Shown: positions 10,462 through 24,180, counted from the first letter of the stretch. The stretch is 64,000 bases of DNA from Anadara kagoshimensis (GCA_021292105.1 CM037871.1:52056700-52120699), one strand, 5' to 3'. A program made the numbers and translations. The notes: generated by a model not told the origin, from the sequence alone.

Positions 10462-12311
10462 TTACTTCTGATTTTCACATCCTCTATTTATAAACAGGCG
10501 AGTTAAACTTGACAAATGTTTATTTCTTTCTCTGCGAATCTCCTTTGAAAAGATTTTTTTACATTTGAAATTTCGTTTTTGAAATTGACATTAGTCACTG
10601 CATCGTTTTGTCAATTTAATTTCACCTGGCAGCAACAGGAAACTGGAAAGATATATACAGCCCAACATCCGACTGATCACAACTCGTTTTAATTTTTTGC
10701 ATTAAAATTACATATTTTACTAAATGCAACTGAGCGTTGTTTTAGGCATTTAAGCACATTCTCTCTCTCTCTTTCTCAGTCTGTCTCTGCATTCTCTCTC
10801 TCTCTCTCTCTCTCAAAATTTCGTTCAATTTCCAAGCAATAACTGATTAAAATTTCAGATTAACTGTAAAGTAGATTTAGATAGAAATTTTAAATGATAC
10901 TTGAGGTTCTTTATAGCAACATACTACATACACACACGGTGAGCTACCGTATATATATTACAGATCCGTGATATATGGTTCCCTCTATTAAATGTTACAC
11001 CAAGCGTGTAAATTGTATTTCGTCTTCCAGCGCAGCACTTAATTCACAAACATTGAAGGGATTAGAATCACTTTTAAAAAGTATCACCGTGCCTTTGTAT
11101 ACAGATAAAAAACATCTTTTTAAGTATAACTATTCTATATATACGTGTGGGTCGTCGGACCGGTATAGATCTAAATTCAGCCCAATACACAACAACGTAA
11201 TAGTGATGGAAGATAAACATGTGAACTACACGGGAATATTATAGTTTAACGCAAATCCTATTTAAATATTCAATTTTGGATTTTTATTTATTTTAAATTC
11301 AACGATTTAATATGAAAGTTTACAGGTAAGTTAAAATTTTACTCTTTTTTTTTTTTCAAAATCTGTGATTTTATTATTTATTAATAATTTATTTTTTGCA
11401 AAGTTCATATACGTATAAAGTCATTTATCACAATACAAACTAGATTTTTTTCGATACATATTCACACATACTATAAAGTTGTCACCAAACAGGTTATTAT
11501 TAATTCTGGTGCATGTCGTGTCTGAAGTCGGATCAGTTGATTATAACACGTGTCCTTGTTCGTCGGCGATAATAAATAATATATAATAATAATAATATAT
11601 AATAATAATAATAATAATATGTTGTTGTTGGAGGCAATGTAAAACACGGATAATCCTTCCGCAGCATGTGTGATGATTATGCCACAACAATAAGGCCCAT
11701 TTGCAATTCATTGACTCAAAGTCTAGACTGGCCGAAACGATATCAACCCCATTCAATGCAGTTGTTGTTGTGTTAAACGATATATGTTTGTTTGTTTTTA
11801 ATTAATTTCCTGTCCTTTGAACAACATTTCCGATACATGAAAACTAATTTTCTCAAATAAGTGTGATACATCCTCTGTATTTCAGGACAGTTTAAACGTC
11901 CACGACATTACAGGTGGCCACACAAACCATGTCAGTTAACATGTCATTTTGACCACTTTTAACCACTTGCTCAATTTGACATTGACATATACGTTACCGT
12001 AAGAAATTAAACTAAGAGTCGGGTTTCTACTTGTACTAGAGGAAGGTATATCATACACTGTGTAAATGGTATATAGAGGAATCAAATAATACTCTCATAG
12101 AAGCTTTATTTGTTGCGGTTTGCGACCAAACCTCCTCGATAGCCGTTTGTCGTGTTTTCTTCGGGAAATTAGTTTCCTTCATCATCCCAAAACTAAACGT
12201 CGCGATGTAGTAGTAAGTGAAAAAATCTTGACTGTGGATATTGAGGTCCAATGAATTGACGTCATCAAAAGGCATCAGTTTTAAAGTGATGATCATATCT
12301 CTTTGACGATC
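10462..12311. other. Non-coding with microsatellites
   Basis: Contains (CT)n at about 10761-10816 and an AAT-type repeat at 11571-11620. The 89-codon frame at 10975-11244 has no recognisable domain, and I do not call it a gene. Confidence 0.5.
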
Positions 12312-12380
12312 TTTATCATCATCATCATCGTCATCATCATCATCATTACAATGTAGCACCTGTATCGTCGTCGTTGTCAC

Positions 12381-12420
<40 letters not shown>

Positions 12421-12458
12421 GTCGTCGTCATCATCATCATCATCATCATCATCGGTAG
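12312..12458. repeat. (TCA)n compound microsatellite
   Basis: Long interrupted trinucleotide tract. The poly-Met/poly-Asp frame it creates on the minus strand is not a gene. Confidence 0.95.
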
Positions 12459-12622
12459 AAGTAGCTGTGGTAGCAGTGGTAGTAGTTTTTTTGATCGGCT
12501 ACATGTATATGGTTATGGGAGCTTAATCTGACAAAATGGGACACCTTTATGTCTACATTCATTGAAAGCCCCATCCGTGTCTTGAGAGCAAATAGATCTA
12601 GAGTTGTTCTGTTCTATAGGAG

Positions 12623-12725
12623 TGTCATGTGCTTGAATTTCTATTAAAATAATGCATTCAAAAACATTGTCATGTGCTGTTTTTGAATGCATTTTTTAAT
12701 AGAAATTCAAAAACAGCACATGACA
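12623..12725. mobile_element. Family C foldback element with 4-bp target-site duplication
   Basis: Palindrome starting tgtcatgtgc and ending gcacatgaca, flanked on both sides by ggag. The termini match the 74-bp element at 46799-46872, so it is a mobile family. Confidence 0.8.
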
Positions 12726-13448
12726 GGAGTAATATCGCTAGTTGTTGGGTAAAATTATCAACCGTTTTAATTCAGTCTAAGTAAGTAACGTACATGAATC
12801 TAAGGTGGTCACTTTGGGCCTTTTTGGTTGTCACAAAAACTCTATAACCACGTAGAGCAAAAGAAAATGTAAAAAAAAAACAAACATTGACGACTTTAGG
12901 AACATGACGACATCAGGTTCATGACGACATTAGGTTCATGTACATTAATTAACTTTTTAATAAGAATTGTTTGTAGCATTTCAAACAATACCACAAAGCC
13001 AGCTGTACACGAAATCGATTTATTGAAGTTGGATACAAAAATTATGGCATTTAGAAATAACGTTAGTTTAATTTTCATTAAACCATAACTGTGAAATAAC
13101 AAGAGCTAAAACAAAAATTGGGGTTTGGAAATGTTTGTTGCAAGTTTTGAAACAAACTGACAAAGAGACACTTTATGTCCCTGTTATGAACAATGAATCT
13201 TTGGTCGGCATGGCACAAATGGCGTTTTTTGGTGGTAGTGACACACTGGGTCCGAAAAAGTCTTTGACAATTAACTATAATAGCAAGTTTATTTCCTCTG
13301 AAAATCTGCTAATACTAATTTCTCGAAATTTGAATTATCTGAAAGTTTAAAATCGCGCACTGTATTATTGTTTGATGTGGCCTTTGAAATAAAGTTTAAC
13401 CACTAAATTTTTAACTTTAGTAAGTTGGTTATGTTTGTTTCCAAAATT
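12726..13448. other. Non-coding
   Basis: Small open frames occur on both strands at 12896-13350, but none shows a domain, splice sites or a start context I can support. Confidence 0.45.
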
Positions 13449-13534
13449 CTCTCTCTCTGTCTCTCAGTCTGTCTCTGCCTTCTCTCTCCCTCTCTCTCTC
13501 TCTTGCTGTAAATCTCTCTCTCTCCCGCTCGCTA

Positions 13535-13583
<49 letters not shown>

Positions 13584-13600
13584 TCTCTCGTAAAATTGGT
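13449..13600. repeat. (CT)n microsatellite
   Basis: Interrupted pyrimidine tract of about 150 bp. Confidence 0.95.
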
Positions 13601-14313
13601 TGTATATTTTTTATATTAAATGTATCTCCATCAGAATTAAAATTGATTTGAATTTACGGAAAATGTGGTCTTGTTCAAAGGACAAAAAGATGGAGTTGTT
13701 GAACATAGAATTTTTTTGAGTTGAAATTAAAACTTTTACTGAGTGTGCAGACTTTTTCAATTATAAAATTACAGTATATGAAGTTCTAAAAATGTTTGGT
13801 GAAAAATAAACATATCTAATAGCGTAAACCAAATATCTTGGGGTACCATCACAGACAGACCAGAACCACATTTAATAATGTAAACTAAATAATCATCATC
13901 TCCTGCTTGATTGGAGATCTTCATCTAGTCGGTCGCATAAGTGTTAGCAGAGCTTTAGGAAATATACATTCGAAAAATGGTTAGTCTCAACAATCTTTGA
14001 AAAATACTGGCTTCAGTAATGGTGACCATTCTTGTTACGGTATTTGGTTATAAGGTCGGGTTGTATTAACTTTACCAATACTTGTATTCAAATATTTAAA
14101 CTTATTAAAATTTATATTAAAAATAAATAAAATTTGAATGATTATGAGTGGTAGTGGGCCGATAAAGTTTCAAAATGCATGGCTTTACAAACTATTAAAC
14201 GAAACGCCTTAAGAATTTTTTTATATTTTAGTAGCAGATATTAATGTAAATATTATCGAGATTGTTGGATTATTAAGGTCAGAATCACACTGAGTTCAAT
14301 TACTAACATACAA
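13601..14313. other. Non-coding
   Basis: AT-rich, nothing recognised. Confidence 0.5.
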
Positions 14314-14558
14314 TACAGTCCTGTCGAAAGTTTAACACTAAATTAACGAATTAGTGCCGAATTGGATCTCATCTCGGCTCATCGTTCGGTATATTGCAAC
14401 AGGCTATATGACAGTTGCCACATGTATACAATGTCATGTATATCTCTAGGTAGGGGTTCGGTCACCAGGTGTTCATGACTCTGCCACTCATCAACAGCCG
14501 AGCTTCAAAACCATTTTAATTAGCTTAATGTTAAACTTTCGATAGATCTGTACTGTAA
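14314..14558. mobile_element. Family A TIR element, copy 3
   Basis: Left end tacagtcctgtcgaaagttt; right end ttaaactttcgatagatctg. Confidence 0.75.
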
Positions 14559-15764
14559 ATTGTACATAGGTTTTAAGATATCCACATTTTACGTTATTAA
14601 CACGCCCTTCAACTGATACCACTAATTAGCAAGTACAAAATAAAAAATTCACGCGGTACTCACGAATTCTGTACGAATTTGGCACCGATTGTTACCGTTC
14701 TTATGTTGATTGTAATAATTACATTTATTGGGTTTTCCCCTCTCTATCCATTTCAATCATTTGTTCGTTCTGAATTAAGTTAAATTCTTAACTTGATTTA
14801 ATGTTTGACCTTGTGTGAACTTAAAAATTAAGCTATACTATCTTTATTAAAGAGAATTGTGTTAATTATCGTTGGTGGAATTTGTTTTGTAGGGTACCCG
14901 TTCTTGAGTATGTGGTAAAACCTGGGCGTAATTCTAAAAGTTGAATATATGGAAAGACTTAAAAACAATATGAAAAGTTACAAATGTATCACGTTCGTTT
15001 TATTTGGCATTAAATCAAGCACAGATACACTGGTCCATGTCCAGACCACACTCCCACAAACAAGGTAAAACTGTAAAAACGATATGTATAACACAAAACA
15101 ATACATTGTGTATTAGCGTTTTACCTATTCTCTACAAGGTGCTTTTTGTAAAAATAAAATTTGACTGTGACTTTAGTTAAGCATCTATTGTTTCAGAATT
15201 GCTACCATTTTCCTATTTCTAAAATCATGTTAACATAATGAAACAAGATAGGGAGAATAGTTGCATCACAAGTAATGGTTGTTGATAATTTTATTTTATT
15301 TAGTGACCCCGTGTGTTGTTTCTATCTGTTTTATTCTGTTTAGTTGTTGTTTATTGTATTTTTAAAAAAATGTTTATTATTATTATTATTTATTTATTTT
15401 TTTTGCCATGTTTTAATTTTGACAAAATATTTACTCCTACAATGTAAGAGGTCTGATCGAAGTTTAAAAATATCTGCCGTAGTCAACCTACAGTGTCGTT
15501 GGAGTAACAATTCTATACAAACGTTGCTATATTTTGAGTAGTAATTTACTAGTATGTATTGCAATCTAAATCATAAGGGGTCCATCTATACCATAATGCG
15601 GACAAACGTAAATATGATGGACGACGTCATAATAATGATGGCGAGAGGTCACGGTGACATCTTACAAACACCTGTGACACCTGTGATATTTCATTGTAAG
15701 ACTGGTAACTTATATTGCTTGTGTAATGGTCAGAAACTATTAATAACTGTTTATATATTGCCAT
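14559..15764. other. Non-coding
   Basis: AT-rich with a short (TTA)n run near 15375-15400. No exon is supported. Confidence 0.5.
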
Positions 15765-15990
15765 ATACAGTAAAGGCCTGTCGACAATTTAAAACTAAGG
15801 TAATGAATTAGTGGCTAATTGACAGTTCATCTCTGTCCCTCGTATGCTTTATCTCAACAACTTTCTATCTATCTTCTGTAAGCTTTTAGGCCACTAGCTA
15901 TCTACCGGTATATCTCAGTCACTTGGAGACGATCATCGACTCTCTTTTCATTAGCTCAGTGTTAAACTTTTGACGAGTCTGTACTATATA
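15765..15990. mobile_element. Family A TIR element, copy 4
   Basis: Left end acagtaaaggcctgtcgaca; right end cagtgttaaacttttgacga. More diverged than the other copies. Confidence 0.65.
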
Positions 15991-16262
15991 TGTTTGTAAT
16001 ATTTTATCTCGACTCGAGCTACTTGAGAAACAGGCTCCTTGAGAAACACGAAAACCAAAAATAATTACTTGACCACCCAACTTGCACCACAAGTGATATA
16101 AAGCAAAATATATAATATTTGATATAACACAATTATTAATATAATTATGCTATATCAACGTTTCTATTTGAATGGACCTTTGTTTCCATATCTTTCATAC
16201 TTATATCGAGACGTTACCTGTAAAAGATAAAATGACAGACGTTTATACATCCGATCGACAGT

Positions 16263-16645
16263 TTGACAGGACATGTCGCACCTACCTTGAAACGACGTGT
16301 CGCACCTCCCAGTGACAAGTGTGTCACATCAACTATAACTTGTCGCACCTACCAAGACACCACGTCAGGCTTGCAACTATCACGACAGCGTGACGCACCT
16401 ACCATGACACGTTATGTCGTCTACTATGACATGGTATGTCAGCTACTATGATATGGAATGTCACCTAACATGATATTTTGTCAGCTACTATGATACGGTA
16501 TGTCACCTACCATGACACGGTATGTCACCTACCTAACATGACACGGTATGTCGTTTACCATGACACGGTATGTCACCTACCTAACATGACACGGTATGTC
16601 GTTTACCATGACACAGTATGTCGCACCTTTCATGACAAGGGGTAA
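16263..16645. repeat. Degenerate minisatellite built from catgacacggtatgtcacct
   Basis: About 16 imperfect units of roughly 20-27 bp containing catgacac-ggtatgtc, itself a partial dyad. The units are least regular on the left and most regular at 16480-16620. Confidence 0.8.
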
Positions 16646-17312
16646 ATTGCACTTAAACGTTACATTGTGTCGAATTTAAGATGACAATGTACGTCGGTTT
16701 TTAGTGGTATCAACTTGCAACCCTTTTACATGTACTTATACCTGGTTATATTATGTCATGTCATAATTTTTTAATAGTCTACACGACAACAGAAACACAT
16801 ATTTCTACATATTCAAAATGTTATGAAATTTCAACTGTCAAAACTCGAATCTGTCTCATTCGGGATTGCACATACGGAGTTATCACTAAGTCAGTAAGTA
16901 ATATGGTATTTTCTCAACTGTATCTATGTAATTCATCGTTATAAATTTGACACGAAGAACCTTTTTGTGAACATTTTTTTCTTTTTTACTCCTCTTGAGA
17001 ATATTCGCTTAAACAAATCAGCAGTGAGATTTTTCTGTTGCAATTTATAACAATGGATAAAAAAGAGGAAGCAGAAAAAAGTAATCTTGAATGAAGTGCC
17101 AGTATACATGTCTATTTCTTATTTAGCTGTTCTTGTCAATCACTTTCAGTTTCCGTGTCTTCAAAAACAAACAAGTATGAACTATCAACATCAGGTGAAT
17201 AACTCTCTATGACTTCATTATCATAAAGTTGCAGTAAAAAGTCAAGTTGTTATGTAGAAGATATAATGCATACATGTATGTCAATACTGTTTTTCCCAAC
17301 TCAAAAATAAAT

Positions 17313-17352
<40 letters not shown>

Positions 17353-17955
17353 AAGTGTGTTTATATGACGTACTTTTGTGGATTTCGCTTTATTATATAT
17401 TTCTGATTGTGTCATTTGCTCTTTTCAATCATTTACGTTATTTGAAAAAATTCAAAATTAGTGCATTATTACCAATTGTTCAACTCCAATTTAGATTTTG
17501 ATGGAGAGACCAAAAACAAAAATTTCCAAAGCATCCTATAAGTATCCCCCTTTATGGAACTCTTTCGTGAACAAAAGGTTACAGAAATGACGGCGGGTAC
17601 AATCTTATTAGTATTCATGGTTGACAAATATGCAATCGTTTACAGGAAAACATGAATATATGCTTGATTTGTTGTGATGAATTTATCTTTAGAAGAAATA
17701 TCAGCAATAAATACACATTTACTGTGATCATGTACGGGTGTGTGTTTTTAGGTAGGTTCTGTGGTGAAACGTTATTAAATATACCTTTCAAATCTAAGAA
17801 AGGGGAAAAATTGTGTTAGTATGGCACTTCATCGGATGACAGCCTTACGGTATTGCTTCTTCAATTTATCACCTTTGTGTTTAGCGATAATTTAAATTAA
17901 TAAGATTTCAAGACTTGTTAAAACCCTCACTAGTGCATTACAGTTTTTAATGTAA
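16646..17955. other. Non-coding with (CT)n
   Basis: A (CT)n tract at 17316-17346; nothing else recognised. Confidence 0.5.
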
Positions 17956-19546
17956 TACAGTACAGACCTGTCGAAAGTTTAACAGAGAGTTGAAGCTCGG
18001 TCGACTGGCTGATTACCAGGTAACCGAGATATCGATAGTCAGTGGTTGAAAAACTGCTGAGGTATAGATGGCAGTTGTCAAAAACCCGATAAGGCACCAA
18101 TTCATAAACTTCGTGTTACACTTTTGACAGGTCAAGCCCGATAAGGCACCAATTCATAAACTTCGTGTTACACTTTTGACAGGTCAAGCCCGATAAGGCA
18201 CCAATTCATAAACTTCGTGTTACACTTTTGACAGGTCAAGCCCGATAAGGCACCAATTCATAAACTTCATGTTACACTTTCGACAAGTCAAGCCCGATAA
18301 GGCACCAATTCATAAACTCCGTGTTACACTTTCGACAAGTCAAGCCCGATAAGGCACCAATTCATAAACTTCGTGTTACACTTTCGACAAGTCAAGCCCG
18401 ATAAGGCACCAATTCATAAACTTCGTGTTACACTTTCGACAGGTGCAGCCCGATAAGGCACCAATTCATAAACTTCGTGTTACACTTTCGACAAGTCAAG
18501 CCCGATAAGGCACCAATTCATAAACTTCGTGTTACACTTTCGACAGGTCAAGCCCGATAAGGCACCAATTCATAAACTTCGTGTTACACTTTCGACAGGT
18601 GCAGCCCGATAAGGCACCAATTCATAAACTTCGTGTTACACTTTCGACAAGTCAAGCCCGATAAGGCACCAATTCATAAACTTCATGTTACACTTTCGAC
18701 AAGTCAAGCCCGTTAAGGCACCATTTCATAAACTTTATGTTACACTTTCGACAAGTCAAGCCCGATAAGGCACCAATTCATAAACTTCTTGTTACACTTT
18801 CGACAAGTCAAGCCCGATAAGGCACCAATTCATAAACTTCGTGTTACACTTTCGACAAGTCAAGCCCGATAAGGCACCAATTCATAAACTTCGTGTTACA
18901 CTTTCGACAAGTCAAGCCCGATAAGGCACCAATTCATAAACTTCGTGTTACACTTTCGACAAGTCAAGCCCGATAAGGCACCAATTCATAAACTTCGTGT
19001 TACATTTTCGACAGGTCAAGCCCGATAAGGCACCAATTCATAAACTTCGTGTTACACTTTCGACAGGTCAAGCCTGATAAGGCACCAATTCATAAACTTC
19101 GTGTTACACTTTCGACAGGTCAAGCCCGATAAGGCACCAATTCATAAACTTCGTGTTACACTTTCGACAGGTCAAGCCCGATAAGGCACCAATTCATAAA
19201 CTTCGTGTTACACTTTCGACAGGTCAAGCCTGATAAGGCACCAATTCATAAACTTCGTGTTACACTTTCGACAGGTCAAGCCCGATAAGGCACCAATTCA
19301 TAAACTCCGTGTTACACTTTCGACAGGTGCAGCCCGATAAGGCACCAATTCATAAACTTCGTGTTACACTTTCGACAGGTCAAGCCCGATAAGGCACCAA
19401 TTCATAAACTTCGTGTTACACTTTCGACAGGTCAAGCCAGATAAGGCACCAATTCATAAACTTCGTGTTACACTTTCGACAGGTCAAGCCTGATAAGGCA
19501 CCAATTCATAAACTTCGTGTTACACTTTCGACACGTCTGTACTGCT
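17956..19546. mobile_element. Family A TIR element, copy 5, expanded internally
   Basis: The left terminus acagacctgtcgaaagttta is at 17961 and the right terminus cgacacgtctgtactg is at 19530-19545. Between them lies the 52-bp tandem array described separately. The element is therefore about six times longer than its relatives (about 210-260 bp). Confidence 0.8.
18084..19534. repeat. 52-bp tandem array, about 28 copies
   Basis: The unit begins cccgataaggcaccaattca and ends ttacactttcgacaggtcaa. Spacing is exactly 52 bp in the copies I measured. Units differ by single bases (cgacaggt or cgacaagt; gtcaag or gtgcag). The last 15 bases of each unit equal the inner part of the family A right terminus. 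Confidence 0.95.
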
Positions 19547-19769
19547 TTTACTCTGTACTGCATGTAAATGCAGTAAACTTATGGAGATGTTTTCTCTACG
19601 TTATGTGATCGACAGAAGAGATAACCCTTTATATATAGTACAAGGTACTTCATCATTTGTTACATAATAAATTCCTGTTATCGTCATCAATACATAAAAA
19701 CCACTTTTATGTTGACATGCAGTGTTTACCAGATAGAGTGTATGTAAATGCTATAAAAGTACATAGAGT

Positions 19770-19832
19770 GCAGTCAAACTTGTCAAAACCACCTTAGAGA
19801 AACCGAAAAAGCGACCTTTCTCTGCAGGTGGT
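19770..19832. mobile_element. Family B fragment
   Basis: One end only: gcagtcaaacttgtcaaaac, followed by the family's ctttctctgcaggtgg. Confidence 0.5.
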
Positions 19833-20309
19833 GCAAATACTGATTCTGCATGTTTTACCTGAAACCTTGGCCAATCCGTAAAGTGATACGCAAGTATAGT
19901 TGTTGCGTATGTTGTCAAGGGTTCACTCTCAAGAAAATCACTGCCTAGCCACTTTAACTTTCAAAATATTGACAATACATCGGAAAGCACAGGAAAATAA
20001 TAAACACGAAACTTGAGTTCTTTATCACATTTACTTGACGGACATTTAGTTTCTTTTTTATAACAGACATCTCAATTAACAAGTTTCCCTTTTTAATTCT
20101 AAGTCGACTGTTCATCATTTGTTCAGTTGATAGAGGATTGCTTGCTAATGAATTCGTAAGTGAAGTGGATGTTCCTTAACAAGGATTTGTCATTTAGAAA
20201 TAAAAGTAACATGTCTTAATATCGATGTCCCTTGTGACTTTATACAGCGTCTTTGTAAGCACAAGGAATTGATGCTAGTTCCTGCTGCCACCTTATAATG
20301 GATGTCTGA

Positions 20310-20385
20310 ATAATCATGGATAAAATCAATCAATCATTCAATGAATGAATGAATGAATCAATCAATCGATCGATCAATCAAATCT
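20310..20385. repeat. (AATC)n/(AATG)n microsatellite, possible SINE tail
   Basis: Tetranucleotide repeats like those at the end of the SINE at 4541. Confidence 0.7.
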
Positions 20386-20412
20386 ACCTATTCATTTATC
20401 AAACCACAGTTG

Positions 20413-20574
20413 ATTTCGGTCCTTCGTTACCTATCTCGGCATTTTTTTTGAAAGCTGTTATTTATTTCTCGGTATTTTTGCGCCACTATAATTGTTTAAG
20501 CGGTTACTCGGCAGCTGAGGTTAGACTCTTTTTCGTTAGCTCATTGTTAAACTTTCGACAGGTCTGTACTGTAC
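20413..20574. mobile_element. Family A element, 5'-truncated copy 6
   Basis: Typical interior (ctatctcggcat, agcggttactcggcagctga) and the right end aactttcgacaggtctgtac, but no left terminus. Confidence 0.65.
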
Positions 20575-20925
20575 CCTATGTATAGATATAGACAAAATGG
20601 GCGCGTATGATATGAATTATTCATCAAAAGAATTTCAAAGCAGAAAAAACTGAATCTTTAAAAATAAGAAAGTACTTGGAATGAGGACAGATAATTTTTT
20701 AAATATTAACATGGATTAGACGTATTTAGAGCATGGCGAAGATTTACAGAATTTTAGAAATTGTATATTATCTAATCTAAATGTCCCATAATGTTTTAAT
20801 TTAAAATTACGTGATTTTAATATTTATCTTATTTTATATGTTCTCTAACGTGCAACTATGGAGGCGATAGAGCTTACTATTTGAATAATAATGGACACCA
20901 GGTATCGTATACAGATATGCAGAAC
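20575..20925. other. Non-coding
   Basis: AT-rich, nothing recognised. Confidence 0.5.
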
Positions 20926-21140
20926 AGACCTGTCGAAAGTTTAACACTAAAGCTAACGAATTAGAGTCGAATGCTTTCTCGACACCTATATCTAGACAGC
21001 TTTCGACAGCTTCTATAAATATCTCTATATGTTAACGGTCACTAGCTACTAGTATTCAAGTCTCCGTCACTCTGCATCTGAGCTTTGTTGCTCTCTTTTT
21101 CCTTAGATCAGTGTTAAACTTTCGACAGGTCTGTACTGTA
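20926..21140. mobile_element. Family A TIR element, copy 7
   Basis: Left cagacctgtcgaaagtttaa; right ttaaactttcgacaggtctg. Termini nearly perfect inverted repeats. Confidence 0.85.
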
Positions 21141-21736
21141 TATTTAATTATAATTATAATGTCTACCGTGCGTTGATTAGAGGGTGAATTAAAAAATATT
21201 GGACTTTTTTTTACTTGTATGTCTGGAAGTGCAAGGTTGTAAATCGTTTTACAACGCATGACTTTGTCTGCACATCGTGACAAGAATAAATCTAAACATA
21301 AATGAAAGAGTTCGTGTATACCAGCTCGATTTTCCTAGTGATACTGTGTAATCATTTGTTTAGAGGCGATTCAACTTTTTGCTGTTTTTGTGGACACCTT
21401 TACCCACGAATAAAAGTTCGTTCATGCGTAGTTTTCACAGTAATAATGTGGAATTAACTATATTTACGGTGATCCAATATTCGCTGTTTTCAGGGATACA
21501 CTTACCACGAATTTAGATATCAACGAAATACTGTATACTATAAATCACGAAGTTACCACCCCAACAAAATGGTATACTTGTCAGAGAACTTGATAAGTTG
21601 TTTCCAAGTTGAATGTTACTTATGTTCGCATTAGCAATTTTCCAGCTATTCGCAACGAGAACTACTTTATTAATCTCTATGAATTCATCTATGAACAAGT
21701 TTATGTATGCATGTGAAGTGTGAGTGTGTTTTATGG
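21141..21736. other. Non-coding
   Basis: Nothing recognised. Confidence 0.5.
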
Positions 21737-21963
21737 TCTGACTGGTACCAGCGCGAACTCATAGCGACTTTAAGGTGCTAGCTCACGGAGTCAGTACGCC
21801 ACAGACAAGTGCATCATTCCTCCAGTCACATTATACTGACTCCAGGTGAACCAGTAAAGACCAACGGCAATGAAATTTCACTTTCCCACACGTTGTCTGA
21901 GCGGAACTCGAACTCATAGCGGCGAGAGACCCTGGGGTTGTAGACTTAAGCCACCTCGGCCTC
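21737..21963 (-). repeat. tRNA-derived SINE (minus strand)
   Basis: Read on the minus strand it opens ggccgaggtggcttaagtct, a tRNA-like A-box region, and about 45 nt later has gagttcgagttccgc, a B-box (RNA polymerase III internal promoter). A tRNA-unrelated body follows. A second agcg-ctatgagttcg word near 21756 suggests partial duplication. Confidence 0.7.
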
Positions 21964-22144
21964 AAGAAATGATATGCATTACAAACTTATTTTATAGAGT
22001 ATAACCACAATCAAATTATCGTCCCACAAAATGCTATTTTTGCTGAGAAACACGAAAATTAGATACCTCGAAAATAAATGATGTCACAGTTTTGACATAG
22101 ATTAAAGTTCACAGCTGTATGATGATTAGTTGTATTGACACATT

Positions 22145-22610
22145 TACAGTACAGACCTGTCAAAAGTTTAGCACTGTAGTTACGAAGAGGGATCGAAGCT
22201 CGGCTGCCGAGTGGTTGAAAAATGTAAAAAAAACAAAAAAGAAAAAAAAAAAAAAACAACAAAAAAAAAAAAAAAAAAAAAAAAAAGAAAGAAAAAAAAA
22301 AGAAAGTTATAAATAGTTATCAAGGGTCAAACATGCAGCAAGACTAGGCCTAATGATCAAATAATACATAAAGGTTTAAAATTACGTCTGTCATCTTTTA
22401 TTTGGACTTAAATACGAATTGGACTTAAATTCGTAAAGTGCAAAACGCCATAACGATCTACATGAGCAAAACACCTAACTGTTCCAAGTCTGAAATGTTT
22501 TCTGTCCACGTAATATAGAAGCTGTCGAAATGGCTCAGATCAGCTGCCGCTACGAACGACGCTAATCTAATTCGTCAGCTGATTGTTAAACTTTCGACGA
22601 GTCGGTGTTG
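22145..22610. mobile_element. Family A TIR element, copy 8, interrupted by an A-rich tract
   Basis: Left acagacctgtcaaaagttta; right gttaaactttcgacgagtcg. An almost pure A tract at about 22222-22310 splits the interior, possibly the tail of an inserted retroposed sequence. Confidence 0.65.
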
Positions 22611-24180
22611 AATTTATTGACACAAATCAATCACGGATCATTTCTTCATATGATAAGCAATGATGACATTTCTATCTTATTGACATGGATCAGTCACAGA
22701 TCATTGCTTCATTTTCCCCATGAATGATTTAGTTAACAAGTCCATTCTTAATTCAAGACGAGTATACCTGCCCATATTTTATATCACGTATAAATTATAA
22801 ATATATGGTTATGGTTATTTGTTAAATTCCCAACAAGCTTAATTCAATGAAATAATATTAGTTTCTTTTATTAGGGAAATCGTAGTGTTCTCTTAAAGCT
22901 CTCAGTCCGATATGGATGTGTTGAGTCGATATGGGGTATGATCATGATATGGATAAAGCATGTGAAAATCTATATATATATGACTGTAATCTTGACTGGG
23001 ACATAATCTCCAACTTTTGCCTTGCAATAAGAGGGAAATATTCTTTTGCTGGACATTAAACACCATTACTCAACTCAACTTATACACATGACTTATGCAA
23101 ACGATTATAGTGCTTATCTTAGTTAACAAAACCTTAGTAAATACCAACCCTTTTCGATTCCCCCTGCACCCCCGCCTTTCAAAGAAAGAGGGAGGATTTT
23201 TAAATTCTACTTTCCGTCCTTCCAAAATTATTGTCTTAGCTAATTTTCGAGCACTATGACACATTTTTCACGAAACTTTGTGAAAAGTATCAACAAAGAT
23301 AGGAGATGCGCATATCGTTAACCCGAATTGGTTTGCTCACAATCCTCGGGGTTTTGACCCTTTGAACATAAGCGCAAATCGGGAAAAAAACCTGCTGGCG
23401 GGGGATTTTCTTGTTTTCATTAATTGTGTTTAATGTCACCCGAGCCCAATCATTCCGAAACCAGAAATCATATCACTCTTAATCAGGCTGATTATATTTG
23501 GTTGTTTCAAACCACACCTCATCTCCACCCGAAAAAAATGTCCAAAAACTTTTGACGGAAAAGAACAATAAAGTCAGTCAATAGTATATAATTATGCATT
23601 AAGATCGTAAGGAACTTAGCACAGACGCATACACATGGACAGAGAAAACGTACTGGTACAAGAATCTTGCATCGATATGATTGACATCTTACACAAATTC
23701 CCCAATATTTTATTGTGCTGAGCCTATCAGTTCCAATCACCTGCATCGTGCATAGACTTTTTGAGACGGGTTTATAAATACTGCAAATAAAATATTCTTA
23801 TCGTGTACCTATCTATACTACTACATAGTTATCGTATGAAATGTATTAGAAAATTTCGTCACATATTAGGTGTTGAATACTTCATACTAAATTACGTTTA
23901 TATAAGAACGTTTTTATTCACACTTGAACTATCAAAATGGTAAAAAGAAAAAGAAACACATTATTTCTTCACATTTTAAATGTCACGCATCTTATTACCC
24001 ATATTTAGTGTGTATTTTTTTGAAAATGAAATCTTCGACGTTTATTTTACATGTATATCAAAATATCAAAAAATCAATTAAAATTCAATCAAACAACAAT
24101 TTATATTCAAGTTAGTTCAAATCTTTTAACTTTATGTTAGCGTTTTTAAGGGTAGTCGGTACACCTGGGATTTCTAAACA
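22611..24180. other. Non-coding; SINE-like end near 23040
   Basis: About 22980-23070 ends ctggacattaaacaccatta, like a molluscan SINE 3' region. The remainder has no recognisable features. Confidence 0.4.

Noticed and set aside
10975-11244. 89-codon plus-strand frame as a gene
   Set aside because: No recognisable domain, poor start context and AT-rich intergenic composition.
12051-12452. Minus-strand frame rich in Met, Thr and Asp
   Set aside because: Translation of a TCA-type microsatellite.
21737-21963. Functional tRNA gene
   Set aside because: A- and B-box words are present, but the sequence does not fold into a full tRNA by eye and continues into a SINE body.
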